Part shown: piece by piece, positions 39,854 through 50,038 of the stretch | Numbering within the stretch: the stretch's first letter is position 1 | How the letters are laid out: every line of letters starts with the position of its first letter | Assembly: GCF_900215505.1 (NCBI RefSeq) | Contig: NZ_LT907844.1 | Location: forward strand, 372,001-436,000 | DNA from: Cohaesibacter sp. ES.047 | Lineage (GTDB): Bacteria; Pseudomonadota; Alphaproteobacteria; Rhizobiales; Cohaesibacteraceae | Length of the DNA stretch: 64,000 nucleotides | Reading direction: 5' to 3' | The notes under the pieces: model-generated | Seen by the model: only the letters and a program-made list of their open reading frames with translations | What the model was told of the DNA's origin: nothing | The model's database searches: none | Program-made: the position numbers and the translations under genes

Positions 39854-41137
39854 ATGTCCAAATGGCACTGGATTCTCTTGCAGTTCACACGACGCCTCTG
39901 GGTGCGTGCAGCCCTGATTGGTTTTCTGGGTATTTGCGCTGCGGGCCTTGCGTCTTTGGTGGACGAGCTGCCCACCCTGCCGATCAAGTTCGACATTGGC
40001 GCGGATGCGATCGAGAATATTCTGACGATCATCGCCTCAAGCATGCTGACGGTGACGACCTTTTCGCTCAGCGTCATGACCGCCGCCTTCAACACAGCAA
40101 CAAGCAATGCAACGCCGCGCGCAACGCGGCTTCTGATCGAGGATCACTCCTCCCAGAATGCCCTGTCCTCCTTCATCGGATCCTTTCTGTTCAGCATGGT
40201 CGGGCTGGTGGTGCTCAATGCGGGAGCCTACGGCCCACAAGGCAGGATCGTCCTGTTCGCGGTCACGGTACTGGTTATCGCGCTGGTGGTCCTGTCGCTG
40301 TTGCGCTGGATCGACTATCTCACCAAGCTCGGCAGGGTTGAAGAAGCTGCCGACAGGGTTGAGCAGGCAACGAAAAACGCGATGCTGACACGGCTTGCAG
40401 CCCCTTATCTTGGCGGAAGAGCGCTGCTTGACGAGGACGCGATCCCCGCTTGGGCAATCGGTATTTTCTCCGAATCAACCGGCTATATCCAGCATGTCGA
40501 CCTGCAACGCCTTTCCAATTGCGCCACCGAAGCCGGTGGAGAAATCTTTCTAGCTGCAACACCGGGAACCTTCGTGTTTCTCAATACCAATCTGGCCTAC
40601 ATAACACTGGACGCGAGCAAAAAGGACAAGGAAAACATCGAGCATTTCCGCGCCGCGGTCCAGAACGCCATTACCATCGGCAACGAACGAAATTTTGATC
40701 AGGATCCCAGATTCGGTCTTTGTGTGCTCAGCGAAATCGCCATTCGTGCCCTGTCGCCCGGCGTCAATGATCCGGGAACCGCGATTGACATCATCGGCAG
40801 GCAAGCACGCCTGCTAACGTTGTGGTCGCAGAAACAACAGTCGAACGATGCCGACCACGATAGTGACAGTGACGATGTGTCCTTTCCCAATATCCATGTG
40901 CCGCCACTCCGAAGCGTCGATCTTTTTGATGATTCCTTCCACCTGATCGCAAGAGATGGTGCCGGTCAGGTCGAGGTGCAAATGAGACTTCGAAAGGTTC
41001 TGAAAGCCCTGAGCGAGATCGGGGAGAATGCTTTCTCTGCGGCGGCACACAATCAGGCAGCGATAGCACTGGTTCATGCCGAAAGCAGCCTCACGCTGGA
41101 AGAAGACAAGGACCGGGTCAGAGCCATCACGTTTTGA
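39854..41137 (+). CDS. DUF2254 membrane protein
   Basis: A 427-residue inner-membrane protein of the DUF2254 family, of unknown function. Hydrophobic helices occur at about 15-40, 55-80, 105-130 and 135-160; a larger soluble C-terminal part follows with the family-typical SPGVNDPGTAIDII. The ATG at 39854 with GGGAG ahead of it is preferred to a TTG at 39785. Its last 11 bases overlap the end of the convergent RND pump gene. Confidence 0.88.
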   Translation: MSKWHWILLQFTRRLWVRAALIGFLGICAAGLASLVDELPTLPIKFDIGADAIENILTIIASSMLTVTTFSLSVMTAAFNTATSNATPRATRLLIEDHSSQNALSSFIGSFLFSMVGLVVLNAGAYGPQGRIVLFAVTVLVIALVVLSLLRWIDYLTKLGRVEEAADRVEQATKNAMLTRLAAPYLGGRALLDEDAIPAWAIGIFSESTGYIQHVDLQRLSNCATEAGGEIFLAATPGTFVFLNTNLAYITLDASKKDKENIEHFRAAVQNAITIGNERNFDQDPRFGLCVLSEIAIRALSPGVNDPGTAIDIIGRQARLLTLWSQKQQSNDADHDSDSDDVSFPNIHVPPLRSVDLFDDSFHLIARDGAGQVEVQMRLRKVLKALSEIGENAFSAAAHNQAAIALVHAESSLTLEEDKDRVRAITF

Positions 41138-44100
41138 CGCTGCGTTCGCCTGTTGCCTTTACCAGCCCGAAATCCGCCAGAATGGCGAAGAGGCTGGGAA
41201 CAAGAAACAAGGACAGGACCGTCGCCGTGAACAGACCGAAGGCGAGGCTGTTGACAAGCGGGATCAGGAACTGTGCCTGTGTGCTTGTCTCTGCCAGCAG
41301 GGGCAACAGGCCTGCGATGGTGGTCAGCGAGGTCAGCACCACAGCGCGGAAACGGGCCTTTGCCGCCGCACAGGACGCCTCGATCGGATCCATGCCAGCG
41401 GCCATTTCTTCGCGGATGAAAGAGACCAGCAGGATCGAATTGTTGACCACCACGCCCGATAGAGTGGCAAGGCCGACAAGGCTGGGGATCGACAGGTCCA
41501 GCCCCATGGCAAGATGACCAATAACCATGCCGATGGCCCCGAGGGGGATTGCCGCCAGCACGATGAAGGGCTGAACATAGCTCTTGAACTGGAAGCTCAA
41601 GAGCATGAACACGAAGGCAATGCCGATGAGCACATAGGTGAGCAGTGAGGCACCGGTGGCGGAGGCTTCCTTGCCCTGTCCGACAAAGGCGACCGAGACG
41701 CCCGGATAGGTTTTCTTCAAGTTGGGCAGGAACTGGGAACGGGTCACCATCATCAGCTCGCGGGCATTGACGACATTGGCCTTGATCGCCCCCTGAACCG
41801 TGACGGTCCTGAGGCCGTCCACCCGGTTGATCCTTGCGTATCCGCGGGTTTCGCGCACATCGGCCACCGTGGCGAGCGGGATTTTGGAGCCATCCGGCGC
41901 GGTAACATAGATGTCGTTGATGCCGCCTCGGCTATCAATCGCGCCTTCTGCCAGACGCACGCGCACGTCGATGCCGTAGCTGCCGGATTGAATTTCAAGA
42001 CCGGTTCCCCCTTGCACAATCGCCCGAAGCTCTTCAGAGACCGACTTTGCGGTGAGGCCGAGGCCACCGGCATCGTCATGCAGGGTGACGATGAATTCCG
42101 GCTTGCCGGGCCTGAGGTCATCGAGGACATCAACAACCCCTTCATAGCCATTGAGGAACGCCTTGAGGTCATTGCCTGCCGCTTTGAGCTGCTCAAGATC
42201 GTTGCCCTTGAGCCGGATATCGATGGCATTGCCTGCAACGCCGCGTTCCTTGTCGGTGAATTTCATCGCAAGAGCGCCCGCGACCGGGCCGGTCAACTTG
42301 CGCCAGCGGGACAGCATTTCGCGCAAATCCCCCTCGCGCTGTTGCGCCCGGAGCAGATCGGCGCTGATGGTCGCCAGATGCGGGCCTTTTTCGTTGGCAT
42401 CCGCATTGACGCCGTAATAGACGAGGATGTTGTTGACCAGCTCCTGACCCTCGATCTGGATCGGCTTGAATTCCTCATTCACTTTTTTCAGTGCAGCCAC
42501 GACCTGCTGAACGGCCTCTTGGGTCTCGGCCAAGGGGGTGCCTTGCGGCATCAGGATGCGCGCCTGAATGGTGTCGCTTTCCAGCTTCGGGAAGGACCGG
42601 AATTTGAGCAAGCCGCTGGGGAACGACGCCGCCGACAGGATCAACAGGCCAATGATAAGGCCGATGGTCAGATAGCGCCAGGCAATCGCCCACGCGATGG
42701 CGTGTGCAAAGACCCCGTTGCGGAAGCCTTCAAAGCCGCGCTCGAATGCAGCATGGAAACGGGATTGTTTGTTGGCACCCTGTTTTTTCAGCGAATGATG
42801 GAGGTGGGATGGCAGGATGAGAAAGGCTTCAACGAGGCTCACCGCCAGCGTGATGACCAAAATGACTGGCATCACTTTCAGCACCGCCCCGATCTTACCC
42901 GCCATCAGAGCCAGCGGGCCGACGATGAGGATGGTTGTCAGGAAGGATGAGACGACGCTGGGCATGACCTGAAGCGTGCCGTTGACGGCTGCATCAAGCT
43001 CATTGTCGCCTTTCTTCAGGCGCGCGCCGATATTCTCGGAGATGACGATGGCATCATCCATCAGCAACCCGGCGGATACGATCAGGCCAACCATGGTCAT
43101 GGTGTTGAGCGTGTAGCCCAGTCCCTGCATGATGAAAATCGCCCCGAGAAAGGAAACCGGCAAGCCCATGGCAACCCAGAAACTGTAGCGGAAGGAGAAG
43201 AACAGCCACATGGTCAGAAAGACCAGCACCAGACCTTGCGCACCATTGACCGTGAGGATGCGAAGGCGGTCGATGATGTTGGGGGAGACATCCTGCGAGA
43301 TCTCGAGGCCGACAGCGGGAGGCGCGATTGCGCGCTCCTTTTGCAGGATTGTATCAATCAGCGCCTTGATCTTCAGCGTGTCCTGATTGGGCGTCTTGGC
43401 AATCTCGATCAGCGCCGCCTGCTTGCCGTTGAAGGTGACCTTGTCTTCAGCAAATTCGAAGGTTTTCGCAACGGTCGCAATATCCCTCAAGCGCAAGATA
43501 CCGCCATCCGGTGTGCTCTTGATCACAATATCGGCAAATTCGTGCGGCTTGCGTCGCTGATCCGCATAGCGCAGCACCAGATCGCCACTACCGGTTTGCA
43601 GAGTGCCTGCAGGCAGGTCGATGCTCTGGTTTCTAATGGCGGTAGCCACATCGGTGATGCTGAGACCCAGATCGCGTAGGGCCGTCTCGGACACCCGTAC
43701 ATCAATGAGAGGATCGGCAAAGCCTTTGAGGGTTGCCTGAGCGATGGTCTTGTTGCGCAGGACGCGAGAGAGAACGCCGTTGGCATAGGCGAACAGGCCT
43801 GCCTCATCCTCGATGCCGGTGATGGCGATGGTCGCAATGGTCGCGGTGCGTTCCATCTTGGTGACTGTTGGCCGCTCGACCTGATCGGGAAAGCCGGTGA
43901 TGGCTTCGATTTCGCTCTTGATATCATTGTAGAAAGTGTCGAAATCCCGCCCTTCATGCATGGTGACCACGGCAATGGCCAGATTTTCCCGTGCTTCGCA
44001 GGTCAGCTCCTTTTTGCCGGGAATGACGCCGAGGGCTTCCTCCACGCGCAGGCAGACCGCTTCCTCGACATCCAAGGCCGTGGCGCTGGGATAATTGACC

Positions 44101-44237
44101 CGGACCTCGACTTCGGTTGGGTCGGTGACGGGAAAGGTATCCCTTTGCAGGCGCGGCAGGGACAGGGCACCGACCAGCAGGATTGCCACCATCAGGAGAT
44201 TGGCTGCCGTCGGGTGCTGGGCAAAGTAGCGGATCAT
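41127..44237 (-). CDS. RND-family efflux pump permease (HAE1/AcrB type)
   Basis: A 1036-residue proton-driven inner-membrane pump. It has the typical N terminus (RYFAQHPTAANLLMVAILL), two large periplasmic loops, and GLLMDDAIVISENI in the fourth-helix region containing the conserved Asp pair for proton relay. It exports hydrophobic or toxic compounds together with the adaptor encoded upstream. No outer-membrane channel gene is adjacent, so it probably uses a TolC encoded elsewhere. ATG 44237 is chosen; a GTG at 44246 would overlap the adaptor stop codon by four bases and is an alternative. Confidence 0.92.
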   Translation of the reverse strand: MIRYFAQHPTAANLLMVAILLVGALSLPRLQRDTFPVTDPTEVEVRVNYPSATALDVEEAVCLRVEEALGVIPGKKELTCEARENLAIAVVTMHEGRDFDTFYNDIKSEIEAITGFPDQVERPTVTKMERTATIATIAITGIEDEAGLFAYANGVLSRVLRNKTIAQATLKGFADPLIDVRVSETALRDLGLSITDVATAIRNQSIDLPAGTLQTGSGDLVLRYADQRRKPHEFADIVIKSTPDGGILRLRDIATVAKTFEFAEDKVTFNGKQAALIEIAKTPNQDTLKIKALIDTILQKERAIAPPAVGLEISQDVSPNIIDRLRILTVNGAQGLVLVFLTMWLFFSFRYSFWVAMGLPVSFLGAIFIMQGLGYTLNTMTMVGLIVSAGLLMDDAIVISENIGARLKKGDNELDAAVNGTLQVMPSVVSSFLTTILIVGPLALMAGKIGAVLKVMPVILVITLAVSLVEAFLILPSHLHHSLKKQGANKQSRFHAAFERGFEGFRNGVFAHAIAWAIAWRYLTIGLIIGLLILSAASFPSGLLKFRSFPKLESDTIQARILMPQGTPLAETQEAVQQVVAALKKVNEEFKPIQIEGQELVNNILVYYGVNADANEKGPHLATISADLLRAQQREGDLREMLSRWRKLTGPVAGALAMKFTDKERGVAGNAIDIRLKGNDLEQLKAAGNDLKAFLNGYEGVVDVLDDLRPGKPEFIVTLHDDAGGLGLTAKSVSEELRAIVQGGTGLEIQSGSYGIDVRVRLAEGAIDSRGGINDIYVTAPDGSKIPLATVADVRETRGYARINRVDGLRTVTVQGAIKANVVNARELMMVTRSQFLPNLKKTYPGVSVAFVGQGKEASATGASLLTYVLIGIAFVFMLLSFQFKSYVQPFIVLAAIPLGAIGMVIGHLAMGLDLSIPSLVGLATLSGVVVNNSILLVSFIREEMAAGMDPIEASCAAAKARFRAVVLTSLTTIAGLLPLLAETSTQAQFLIPLVNSLAFGLFTATVLSLFLVPSLFAILADFGLVKATGERSVKT

Positions 44238-44242
44238 GACGA

Positions 44243-45586
44243 TCACATTCCCTTGCTCTTGCTCTGGCTTTTGCCGGTCGCCTCAGCGATGACACGCGCG
44301 AGCAGTGCCTTGTCCGGGCGGGGCTTGAGCAGCATTCCTTCGACGGGCGATGGCATGTCGGAGACGATCACCTTTTGCTTGGGCTCGACACCGGATTTCA
44401 GCACAATGATATTGCCCTGAATATAGGCTGGTTTAGCGCTGATAAAACGCAGGCGTTTTTCATCGTCGACTATCATTACCTTGCTTTTGCGCACAGCAAG
44501 GGCTGGCAGAGCGATCATGCCCTTTCTGGGCGGTCCGATCAGCACCACTTCAACGGCCATATCGCGGACCAGAGGCGGGCGTTGACCGGGAGTCGCCTGC
44601 CCATAAGGATCCTCGATCTTGAGCACGATGCCTCGTGTGCGGGTCTTGGGGTCCATAGTCGCCGTGACGCGATCCACCACCGCATCCCACTCAACGGTGG
44701 TTTTTGGTGTGTTGAGGCGCACCTTGGCCTTGAGCAGGGCGTGGCGATCCGAGACCGCTTTTTTGTCGTCGGCGAGCGTTCCCAGAGCCGCGCCGGGGGT
44801 GCCGGTCTTGCCCAACAGCGGGCTGAGGGCTCCAACCGGGAATTGGGCCACCACCTCGGCAACGGCGATGCCATCGCCGGAGAAGAGCTTTTCGCCCTTG
44901 TTGACATATTGCCCCAGCGCGATATCGACCGTCCCGAGGCGCAGATCAAACGGTGCTTTGATGACCGTGCGCTCCACATTGAGCGCAGCGATTTCGCGCT
45001 TTTGCTTCAGGACATTGCGCTCGGCCTCATTGAGCTTGATGTTGCTTAAAAGCGTCTGCACCTTCGCTTCAGCGGTGAGCATCGCCCGTTCGGCAGCGTC
45101 GACCATGGCTTGCGAGGTCGAGCCCTGTTTGAGCAAGGTCTGTTTGCGGCTGAGATCTTCCTTGAGCAGATCAAGGGCGCGCTGTTCGATCCGGAGCGAT
45201 GCCTCATTGGTGCGGTCCCTGGCATCAAGGGCTTCGCGCTCTGCATCGAGCTGCGCCAGCCCCAGTTCATACTCGCGCGTATCGATGCGCAACAATTCGG
45301 TGCCTTGGCCGATCAACAGCCCGTCTCGCAGATTTTCCGCGGTCCAGACAACCGGTCCGGCAACCTCAGCCACCGCTTCCCAAGCGCGGGCGGGCTGAAC
45401 CCGGCCATATCCGCTCACCGAGGGCGTCACCGTGATGGACTTGGCTCCGATGACCTTGACCGGCGTCGCCTTCTCCTGTTTGTCCGAGGCCGCTCTTGGC
45501 GGTTTTGCGGACTTGCCGGACATCATGAACAGAACGACTGCAAGCGCGATCGGCGGAAGGAAGAGAAGCTTCTTCAGTATGCCCAT
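44243..45586 (-). CDS. RND efflux periplasmic adaptor (HlyD/MFP family)
   Basis: A 447-residue membrane-fusion protein linking the RND pump to an outer-membrane channel. An N-terminal membrane anchor (LLFLPPIALAVVLFMM) precedes a lipoyl half-domain, a long alpha-helical hairpin (about 105-205, heptad-like with many Glu/Lys/Arg) and the second lipoyl/beta-barrel half. It is the first gene of the two-gene operon and ends next to the pump start. Confidence 0.91.
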   Translation of the reverse strand: MGILKKLLFLPPIALAVVLFMMSGKSAKPPRAASDKQEKATPVKVIGAKSITVTPSVSGYGRVQPARAWEAVAEVAGPVVWTAENLRDGLLIGQGTELLRIDTREYELGLAQLDAEREALDARDRTNEASLRIEQRALDLLKEDLSRKQTLLKQGSTSQAMVDAAERAMLTAEAKVQTLLSNIKLNEAERNVLKQKREIAALNVERTVIKAPFDLRLGTVDIALGQYVNKGEKLFSGDGIAVAEVVAQFPVGALSPLLGKTGTPGAALGTLADDKKAVSDRHALLKAKVRLNTPKTTVEWDAVVDRVTATMDPKTRTRGIVLKIEDPYGQATPGQRPPLVRDMAVEVVLIGPPRKGMIALPALAVRKSKVMIVDDEKRLRFISAKPAYIQGNIIVLKSGVEPKQKVIVSDMPSPVEGMLLKPRPDKALLARVIAEATGKSQSKSKGM

Positions 45587-45767
45587 GATGGCGGTCCTCT
45601 CGTTAAAGGCTCTTCTCGGGGCTTGTCGCAGGTCAGAATGAAACGGCTATTATATTCTTATTTTCTAAAATAGCGGTATTTGGAAAGCCGTCGCAACCCA
45701 AGAACGGTATTCGTTCATGGTCAAACGTATCCGTTTGTATCAAACTGTTGGCTGAGCTTTGGTCATG

Positions 45768-45798
45768 AAAAAGGCCGCCTCGGGTGTCCGAAGCGGCC
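45768..45798 (-). terminator. Terminator of the sugar dehydrogenase gene
   Basis: Read leftward, GGCCGCTTCGG pairs with CCGAGGCGGCC (11 pairs, one G-T) around ACAC and is followed by five Ts, about 27 bp after the gene end. Confidence 0.92.
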
Positions 45799-45824
45799 GT
45801 GTGCCTATCGTCTGTTCATGCCCT

Positions 45825-47033
45825 TCAGCGCGGTGTCAGCTTTATGAGGGCTCCGCGGTCCGCATCGGTCAGAACGATAATCGATCCGTCCGAGGCATCG
45901 ACATCAACATCGCGGATGCGGGCATTTCCCTCGATATAACGTGCCTCGCCAACCACCTTGCCGTCCTCGATTTCGAGCCGGACGAGCGCTCGACTGGCCA
46001 ATCCGCCAATCAAGGCATCACCGCGCCAGGCCGGAAACATGTCTCCGTCATAAAAGACCATGCCGGACGGGGCAATCACCGGATCCCAGTAATAAACCGG
46101 CTGTTCCATGCCGTCTTTTGCGGTCAGGCCTTCTCCGACCGGTGCGCCGGAATAGTTGATGCCATACGAAATCACCGGCCAGCCGTAGTTCAGGCCGGGT
46201 TTGGGCTGGTTGAGTTCATCACCACCTTTGGGGCCATGTTCAACGGTCCAGAGCTTGCCGTCCGCATCGAGAGCTGCGGCTTGCAGGTTGCGATGGCCAT
46301 AAGACCAGATTTCCGGCAGACCGCCATCAATCTCGGGATTGCCATCAGCCGGGCCTCCCATCGGGTTGATGCGTACCACCTTGCCGATGGTCGTACCGAC
46401 ATCCTGAGCCAATTGGCGTGGCTCCTCCAAAGAGCGTTCGCCGGTGGTCACGAACAAGGCATCGCTTTCATCAAACACCAGTCGCGAGCCGAAATGATAG
46501 GTCGAACGCCATGGTGGCTGCTGCTGGAAGATAACCTTGACATTTTCCATGCGGCTATCGTCTTCGGACAGGGTGCCGGTTGCCACTGCCGTGGCGTTGG
46601 TGCCGTTGCCGCGTGGCTCGGCATAGCTCCACCAGACGCGGCGCGTCTGTTTAAAATCGTCCTTGACGGTGACATCAAGCAAACCACCCTGACCGCGGGC
46701 ATCCACCTCCGGCAGGCCACCGATGCGGTCCGACTTGGTCCCGTCGGGCGCGATGATCCGCATCTGGCCGGGGCGCTCAGTCACCAGCCAGCGGCCTTCG
46801 GGTAACTGGTCCATACCCCAGGGATGATCGAGCCCATTGGCGATCACCTCGCGCTTGAGGGTGACGCCGTCAGAAAGGATCGGCGCTCTGGTCTGGCCCT
46901 TGAAAGCCGGGCTTTGATTGTCGGCATTTGGTGGGCGGGTGTTGAAAGTCTGGGCTTGCGCCGGGATGGCGATGGAGCCGAAGCCTGCAATCAGGCCGAC
47001 GGCAAGAAGGCTTTTCGTCACGGTCGCATTCAT
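45825..47033 (-). CDS. PQQ-dependent aldose sugar dehydrogenase (YliI/Asd type)
   Basis: A 402-residue periplasmic six-bladed propeller enzyme that oxidises aldoses using PQQ. A signal peptide ends at PAQAQTF. Family motifs include GLDHPWGMDQL, GQGGLLDV, IWSYGHRNLQA and VEHGPKGGDELN. The ATG at 47033 with GGAGA upstream is preferred to an earlier start that would bury the signal peptide. It is downstream of the sugar ABC importer on the same strand, with a 155-bp gap, so co-regulation is possible but not shown. Confidence 0.9.
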   Translation of the reverse strand: MNATVTKSLLAVGLIAGFGSIAIPAQAQTFNTRPPNADNQSPAFKGQTRAPILSDGVTLKREVIANGLDHPWGMDQLPEGRWLVTERPGQMRIIAPDGTKSDRIGGLPEVDARGQGGLLDVTVKDDFKQTRRVWWSYAEPRGNGTNATAVATGTLSEDDSRMENVKVIFQQQPPWRSTYHFGSRLVFDESDALFVTTGERSLEEPRQLAQDVGTTIGKVVRINPMGGPADGNPEIDGGLPEIWSYGHRNLQAAALDADGKLWTVEHGPKGGDELNQPKPGLNYGWPVISYGINYSGAPVGEGLTAKDGMEQPVYYWDPVIAPSGMVFYDGDMFPAWRGDALIGGLASRALVRLEIEDGKVVGEARYIEGNARIRDVDVDASDGSIIVLTDADRGALIKLTPR

Positions 47034-47188
47034 GTCGTGTGTCTCCATGGTCAGGTGTTGGGTGCCATGGCCCGGTCGCTGTGGCGTCCGGGCTATAGGC
47101 ACCCGTTTTTATCCTTAGACCATGCGACATCATCGCTGAGGCGAGAATGAGGCAAGTTTGCTTATCCATTGGTGGCGTGAACGCCGCC

Positions 47189-48277
47189 TCAAAGACGCGC
47201 GCCACCTGTGCTAAACAGCAGGCAATCAGAGCCGCTGATGGACAGATCCAGATTGTCATCCGGCCTGATCGGCGTGGTCATGCCGCGCATTTCGATGGTC
47301 AGGGCATTCTCGCGGCCCGTATCGGTATAGACGTAGGAGACGCCCCCCAGTTTTTCGATCACGGCGCATTTCACCGTGAAATTCGCTTCGCCCGGTTCGG
47401 TATCGAAATGTTCGGGCCGAATACCGATGCGCACGTCCGGTGGCAACTGCGCCGAACGATCGCGCGGCATCACCGCCAGATTTTCCACCCCCAGCTCCGG
47501 GACAGAGACAAGGGCCGCGCCATTGTCTGCCCGTCCGGTGACCTTTGCGCCGATGATGTTCATCTTGGGGGAGCCGATGAAGCTGGCAACGAAGACATTG
47601 TCCGGATTGCTGTATAGCTCGTCCGGCGTTCCGATCTGTTCCACGCAGCCATCGCGCAAGACCACGATACGGGACGCAAGGGTCATGGCCTCAACCTGAT
47701 CATGGGTCACATAAACCATGGTTGCACCAAGCTCGGCATGCAGGCGGGCAATCTCGAGGCGCATCTGAACCCGCAATTCGGCATCAAGGTTGGACAGCGG
47801 TTCATCAAACAGGAAGATCTTGGGCTCCCTGACGATGGCCCGGCCGATCGCCACGCGTTGACGCTGCCCACCGGACAGAGCCTTTGGCTTGCGCTTGAGA
47901 TAGAGCTCCAGCTGCAGGGTTTCCGCGGCCTTCTTGACCAGCGCCGTGCGCTTCGTCTTGTCGATGCCGGCCATTTCCAGACCAAAGGCCATGTTTTGTT
48001 CGACCGTCATGTGCGGATAAAGGGCATAGGTCTGAAAGACCATCGCAATGCCGCGGTCGGACGGCTCCTTTTTGGTGACGTCTTCACCATCAATGACGAC
48101 CGCTCCCGACGTGACCGTTTCAAGCCCGGCAATCAGGCGCAGGAGTGTTGACTTGCCGCAGCCGGAGGGGCCGACGAAGACGACAAATTCGCCGCTCTTG
48201 ACCTCAAGATCCACCGACCGGATGACTTCGGTCTTCTCGAATTTCTTGACGACTTTTTTGAGTTCCAGATTAGCCAT
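47189..48277 (-). CDS. Sugar ABC transporter ATPase (UgpC/MalK type)
   Basis: A 362-residue CUT1-family ATPase. Walker A is GPSGCGKSTLL, the signature LSGGQRQRVAIGRA and Walker B KIFLFDEPLSNLD; the C-terminal TOBE/OB regulatory domain follows from about 235. It drives uptake through the two permeases encoded upstream. It begins 29 bp after the MalG-type permease gene. Confidence 0.92.
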   Translation of the reverse strand: MANLELKKVVKKFEKTEVIRSVDLEVKSGEFVVFVGPSGCGKSTLLRLIAGLETVTSGAVVIDGEDVTKKEPSDRGIAMVFQTYALYPHMTVEQNMAFGLEMAGIDKTKRTALVKKAAETLQLELYLKRKPKALSGGQRQRVAIGRAIVREPKIFLFDEPLSNLDAELRVQMRLEIARLHAELGATMVYVTHDQVEAMTLASRIVVLRDGCVEQIGTPDELYSNPDNVFVASFIGSPKMNIIGAKVTGRADNGAALVSVPELGVENLAVMPRDRSAQLPPDVRIGIRPEHFDTEPGEANFTVKCAVIEKLGGVSYVYTDTGRENALTIEMRGMTTPIRPDDNLDLSISGSDCLLFSTGGARL

Positions 48278-48306
48278 GAATAAGTCCAGTATGATTCAAG
48301 AATGCA

Positions 48307-49134
48307 TCACTTGACTGCGCCTTCCGTCAGGCCGGCAACAAACCAGCGACCGATCAGGGCGAACAGAAGGATGACGGGAAGCGTTGCAAAGCTGGCCCCT
48401 GCGAGGAGAAGGCCCCAGTCGATTTGATATTGCCCGATGATGCCGGAAAAGCCGACGGGCACCGTCCGGTTGGCATCCGAAAGAATGATCACCGAGGTGA
48501 AGACATATTCGGTCCAGGCGGATACAAACGCGAAAATGCCGACACTGGCAATGCCCGGAGCGATCAAGGGGATCATGATCCGGCGCAGGATGATCAGGGG
48601 CGGCGCACCGTCCATGATGGCGGCTTCCTCGATTTCCAAGGGGACTGAGCTGAAGAAGGAGCGCAGCATCCAGATCGAAAAGGGCAAGGCAAAGGTGACG
48701 TTGACCACCACCAATGCGGTTCTGGTGTCGATCAGGCCAAGTTTTGCAAACATGCCGAACAGCGGGATCAGCACGACGATGCTGGGAAAGGCATAGGCGA
48801 GCAGGATGATCCGAAACAGCGTCTCCCGCCCCGGAAATTTGAGGCGGAAGAACGCATATGCAGCGGGGACTGCAAGCAAAAGGGTGATGAGTGTCGAGAA
48901 GGTCGCCACCGAGATCGAGTTGACCATGTAGGTCATGTAATCGGACTGGTTCAAGAGCTTCTGGTAATGCTGAAGCGAGAAGGTATTCGGAACCATCGTC
49001 GGTACACGCGCAATGATTTCTTGTGGCGACTTCACAGATCCGCTGACCACCCACCAGAAGGGCATAAGGATCAGGGCGAGAAAGAAGAAAATCACCAGCG
49101 CCAGTACGACATTCCATAAAAGTGAGCGCTTCAT
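48307..49134 (-). CDS. Sugar ABC transporter permease (MalG type)
   Basis: A 275-residue inner-membrane permease with six helices and the docking loop EEAAIMDGAPPLIILRRIMIP. Its start overlaps the stop of the MalF-type gene by four bases (ATGA). Confidence 0.92.
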   Translation of the reverse strand: MKRSLLWNVVLALVIFFFLALILMPFWWVVSGSVKSPQEIIARVPTMVPNTFSLQHYQKLLNQSDYMTYMVNSISVATFSTLITLLLAVPAAYAFFRLKFPGRETLFRIILLAYAFPSIVVLIPLFGMFAKLGLIDTRTALVVVNVTFALPFSIWMLRSFFSSVPLEIEEAAIMDGAPPLIILRRIMIPLIAPGIASVGIFAFVSAWTEYVFTSVIILSDANRTVPVGFSGIIGQYQIDWGLLLAGASFATLPVILLFALIGRWFVAGLTEGAVK

Positions 49135-50006
49135 CGGCTTTCTCCCGCATCCGCCAGAGACCTCGTGGCAAAGAGGGCAAAGATCATGAGAATGATGGTG
49201 GCAAGCACGGCAACTGCCGAGGCTTCACTGAGGCGATAGCCCTTGAAGGCGGTTTCATAGATCAACACCGGCAGGGTGCGCGTGCCGCCAGCAGGGCCAC
49301 CACTGGTGAGCAGCCAGATGATGTCAAAGACGTTGAACGACAGAAGCGTGCCGATCACCAGCAACACCCCGAGAGTGGGAGCCAGAAGCGGCCATGTGAT
49401 GCGGGTGAACCGTTTGACAGCTCCGGCCCCGTCAATGCGGGCTGCCTCATAGAGATCGCCCGGGATGCGCGTCAGGCCCGCCAGCATCATCAGCGCGATA
49501 AACGGGAACCAGCGCCAGGAATTGATGAAAATGAGTGTCGACATCGCGGTTTCTGGTGTGGCGAAGAAGCCAACCGGCCGATCGATGATCCCCAGTTGCA
49601 TGAGCATCGGGTTGATCATGCCGCCGGAGGTGGAAAACAACCAGCGCCAGATCATCACGACCACGACGGTCGGCACGATCCAGGTCAGGATGATCCAGGT
49701 CCGGGCAACACGGACGCCCGGGAATTTCTGATTGAGAACCAGCGCCGCAGCCAGAGCCAGAAGGGTCTGGAGAGCGGCATTGGCCAGAACCCAGACCAGG
49801 CTGAGCCAGCTGGCGCTCCAGAACTTGGTTCCGCTGATGATTTTCTCATAGTTCGCAAGGCCCACCCAATGACCTTCCGATCCAATGGTCCGCACATCCT
49901 GCAAACTGAGGATGATGGCGGAGATCAGCGGCCATCCGAGAATGGCCGCCAATACGATGAACGCCGGTCCGACAAACAGCGCGGCATATAGTCGAGAGTG
50001 TCGCAT
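49131..50006 (-). CDS. Sugar ABC transporter permease (MalF type)
   Basis: A 291-residue inner-membrane permease partner of the MalG-type protein. The docking loop YEAARIDGAGAVKRFTRITW is clear. It begins 32 bp after the binding-protein gene and overlaps the next permease gene. Confidence 0.92.
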   Translation of the reverse strand: MRHSRLYAALFVGPAFIVLAAILGWPLISAIILSLQDVRTIGSEGHWVGLANYEKIISGTKFWSASWLSLVWVLANAALQTLLALAAALVLNQKFPGVRVARTWIILTWIVPTVVVVMIWRWLFSTSGGMINPMLMQLGIIDRPVGFFATPETAMSTLIFINSWRWFPFIALMMLAGLTRIPGDLYEAARIDGAGAVKRFTRITWPLLAPTLGVLLVIGTLLSFNVFDIIWLLTSGGPAGGTRTLPVLIYETAFKGYRLSEASAVAVLATIILMIFALFATRSLADAGESR

Positions 50007-50038
50007 CCAGCGCTCCTTTGTTGCCTACTGTTTGTTGC

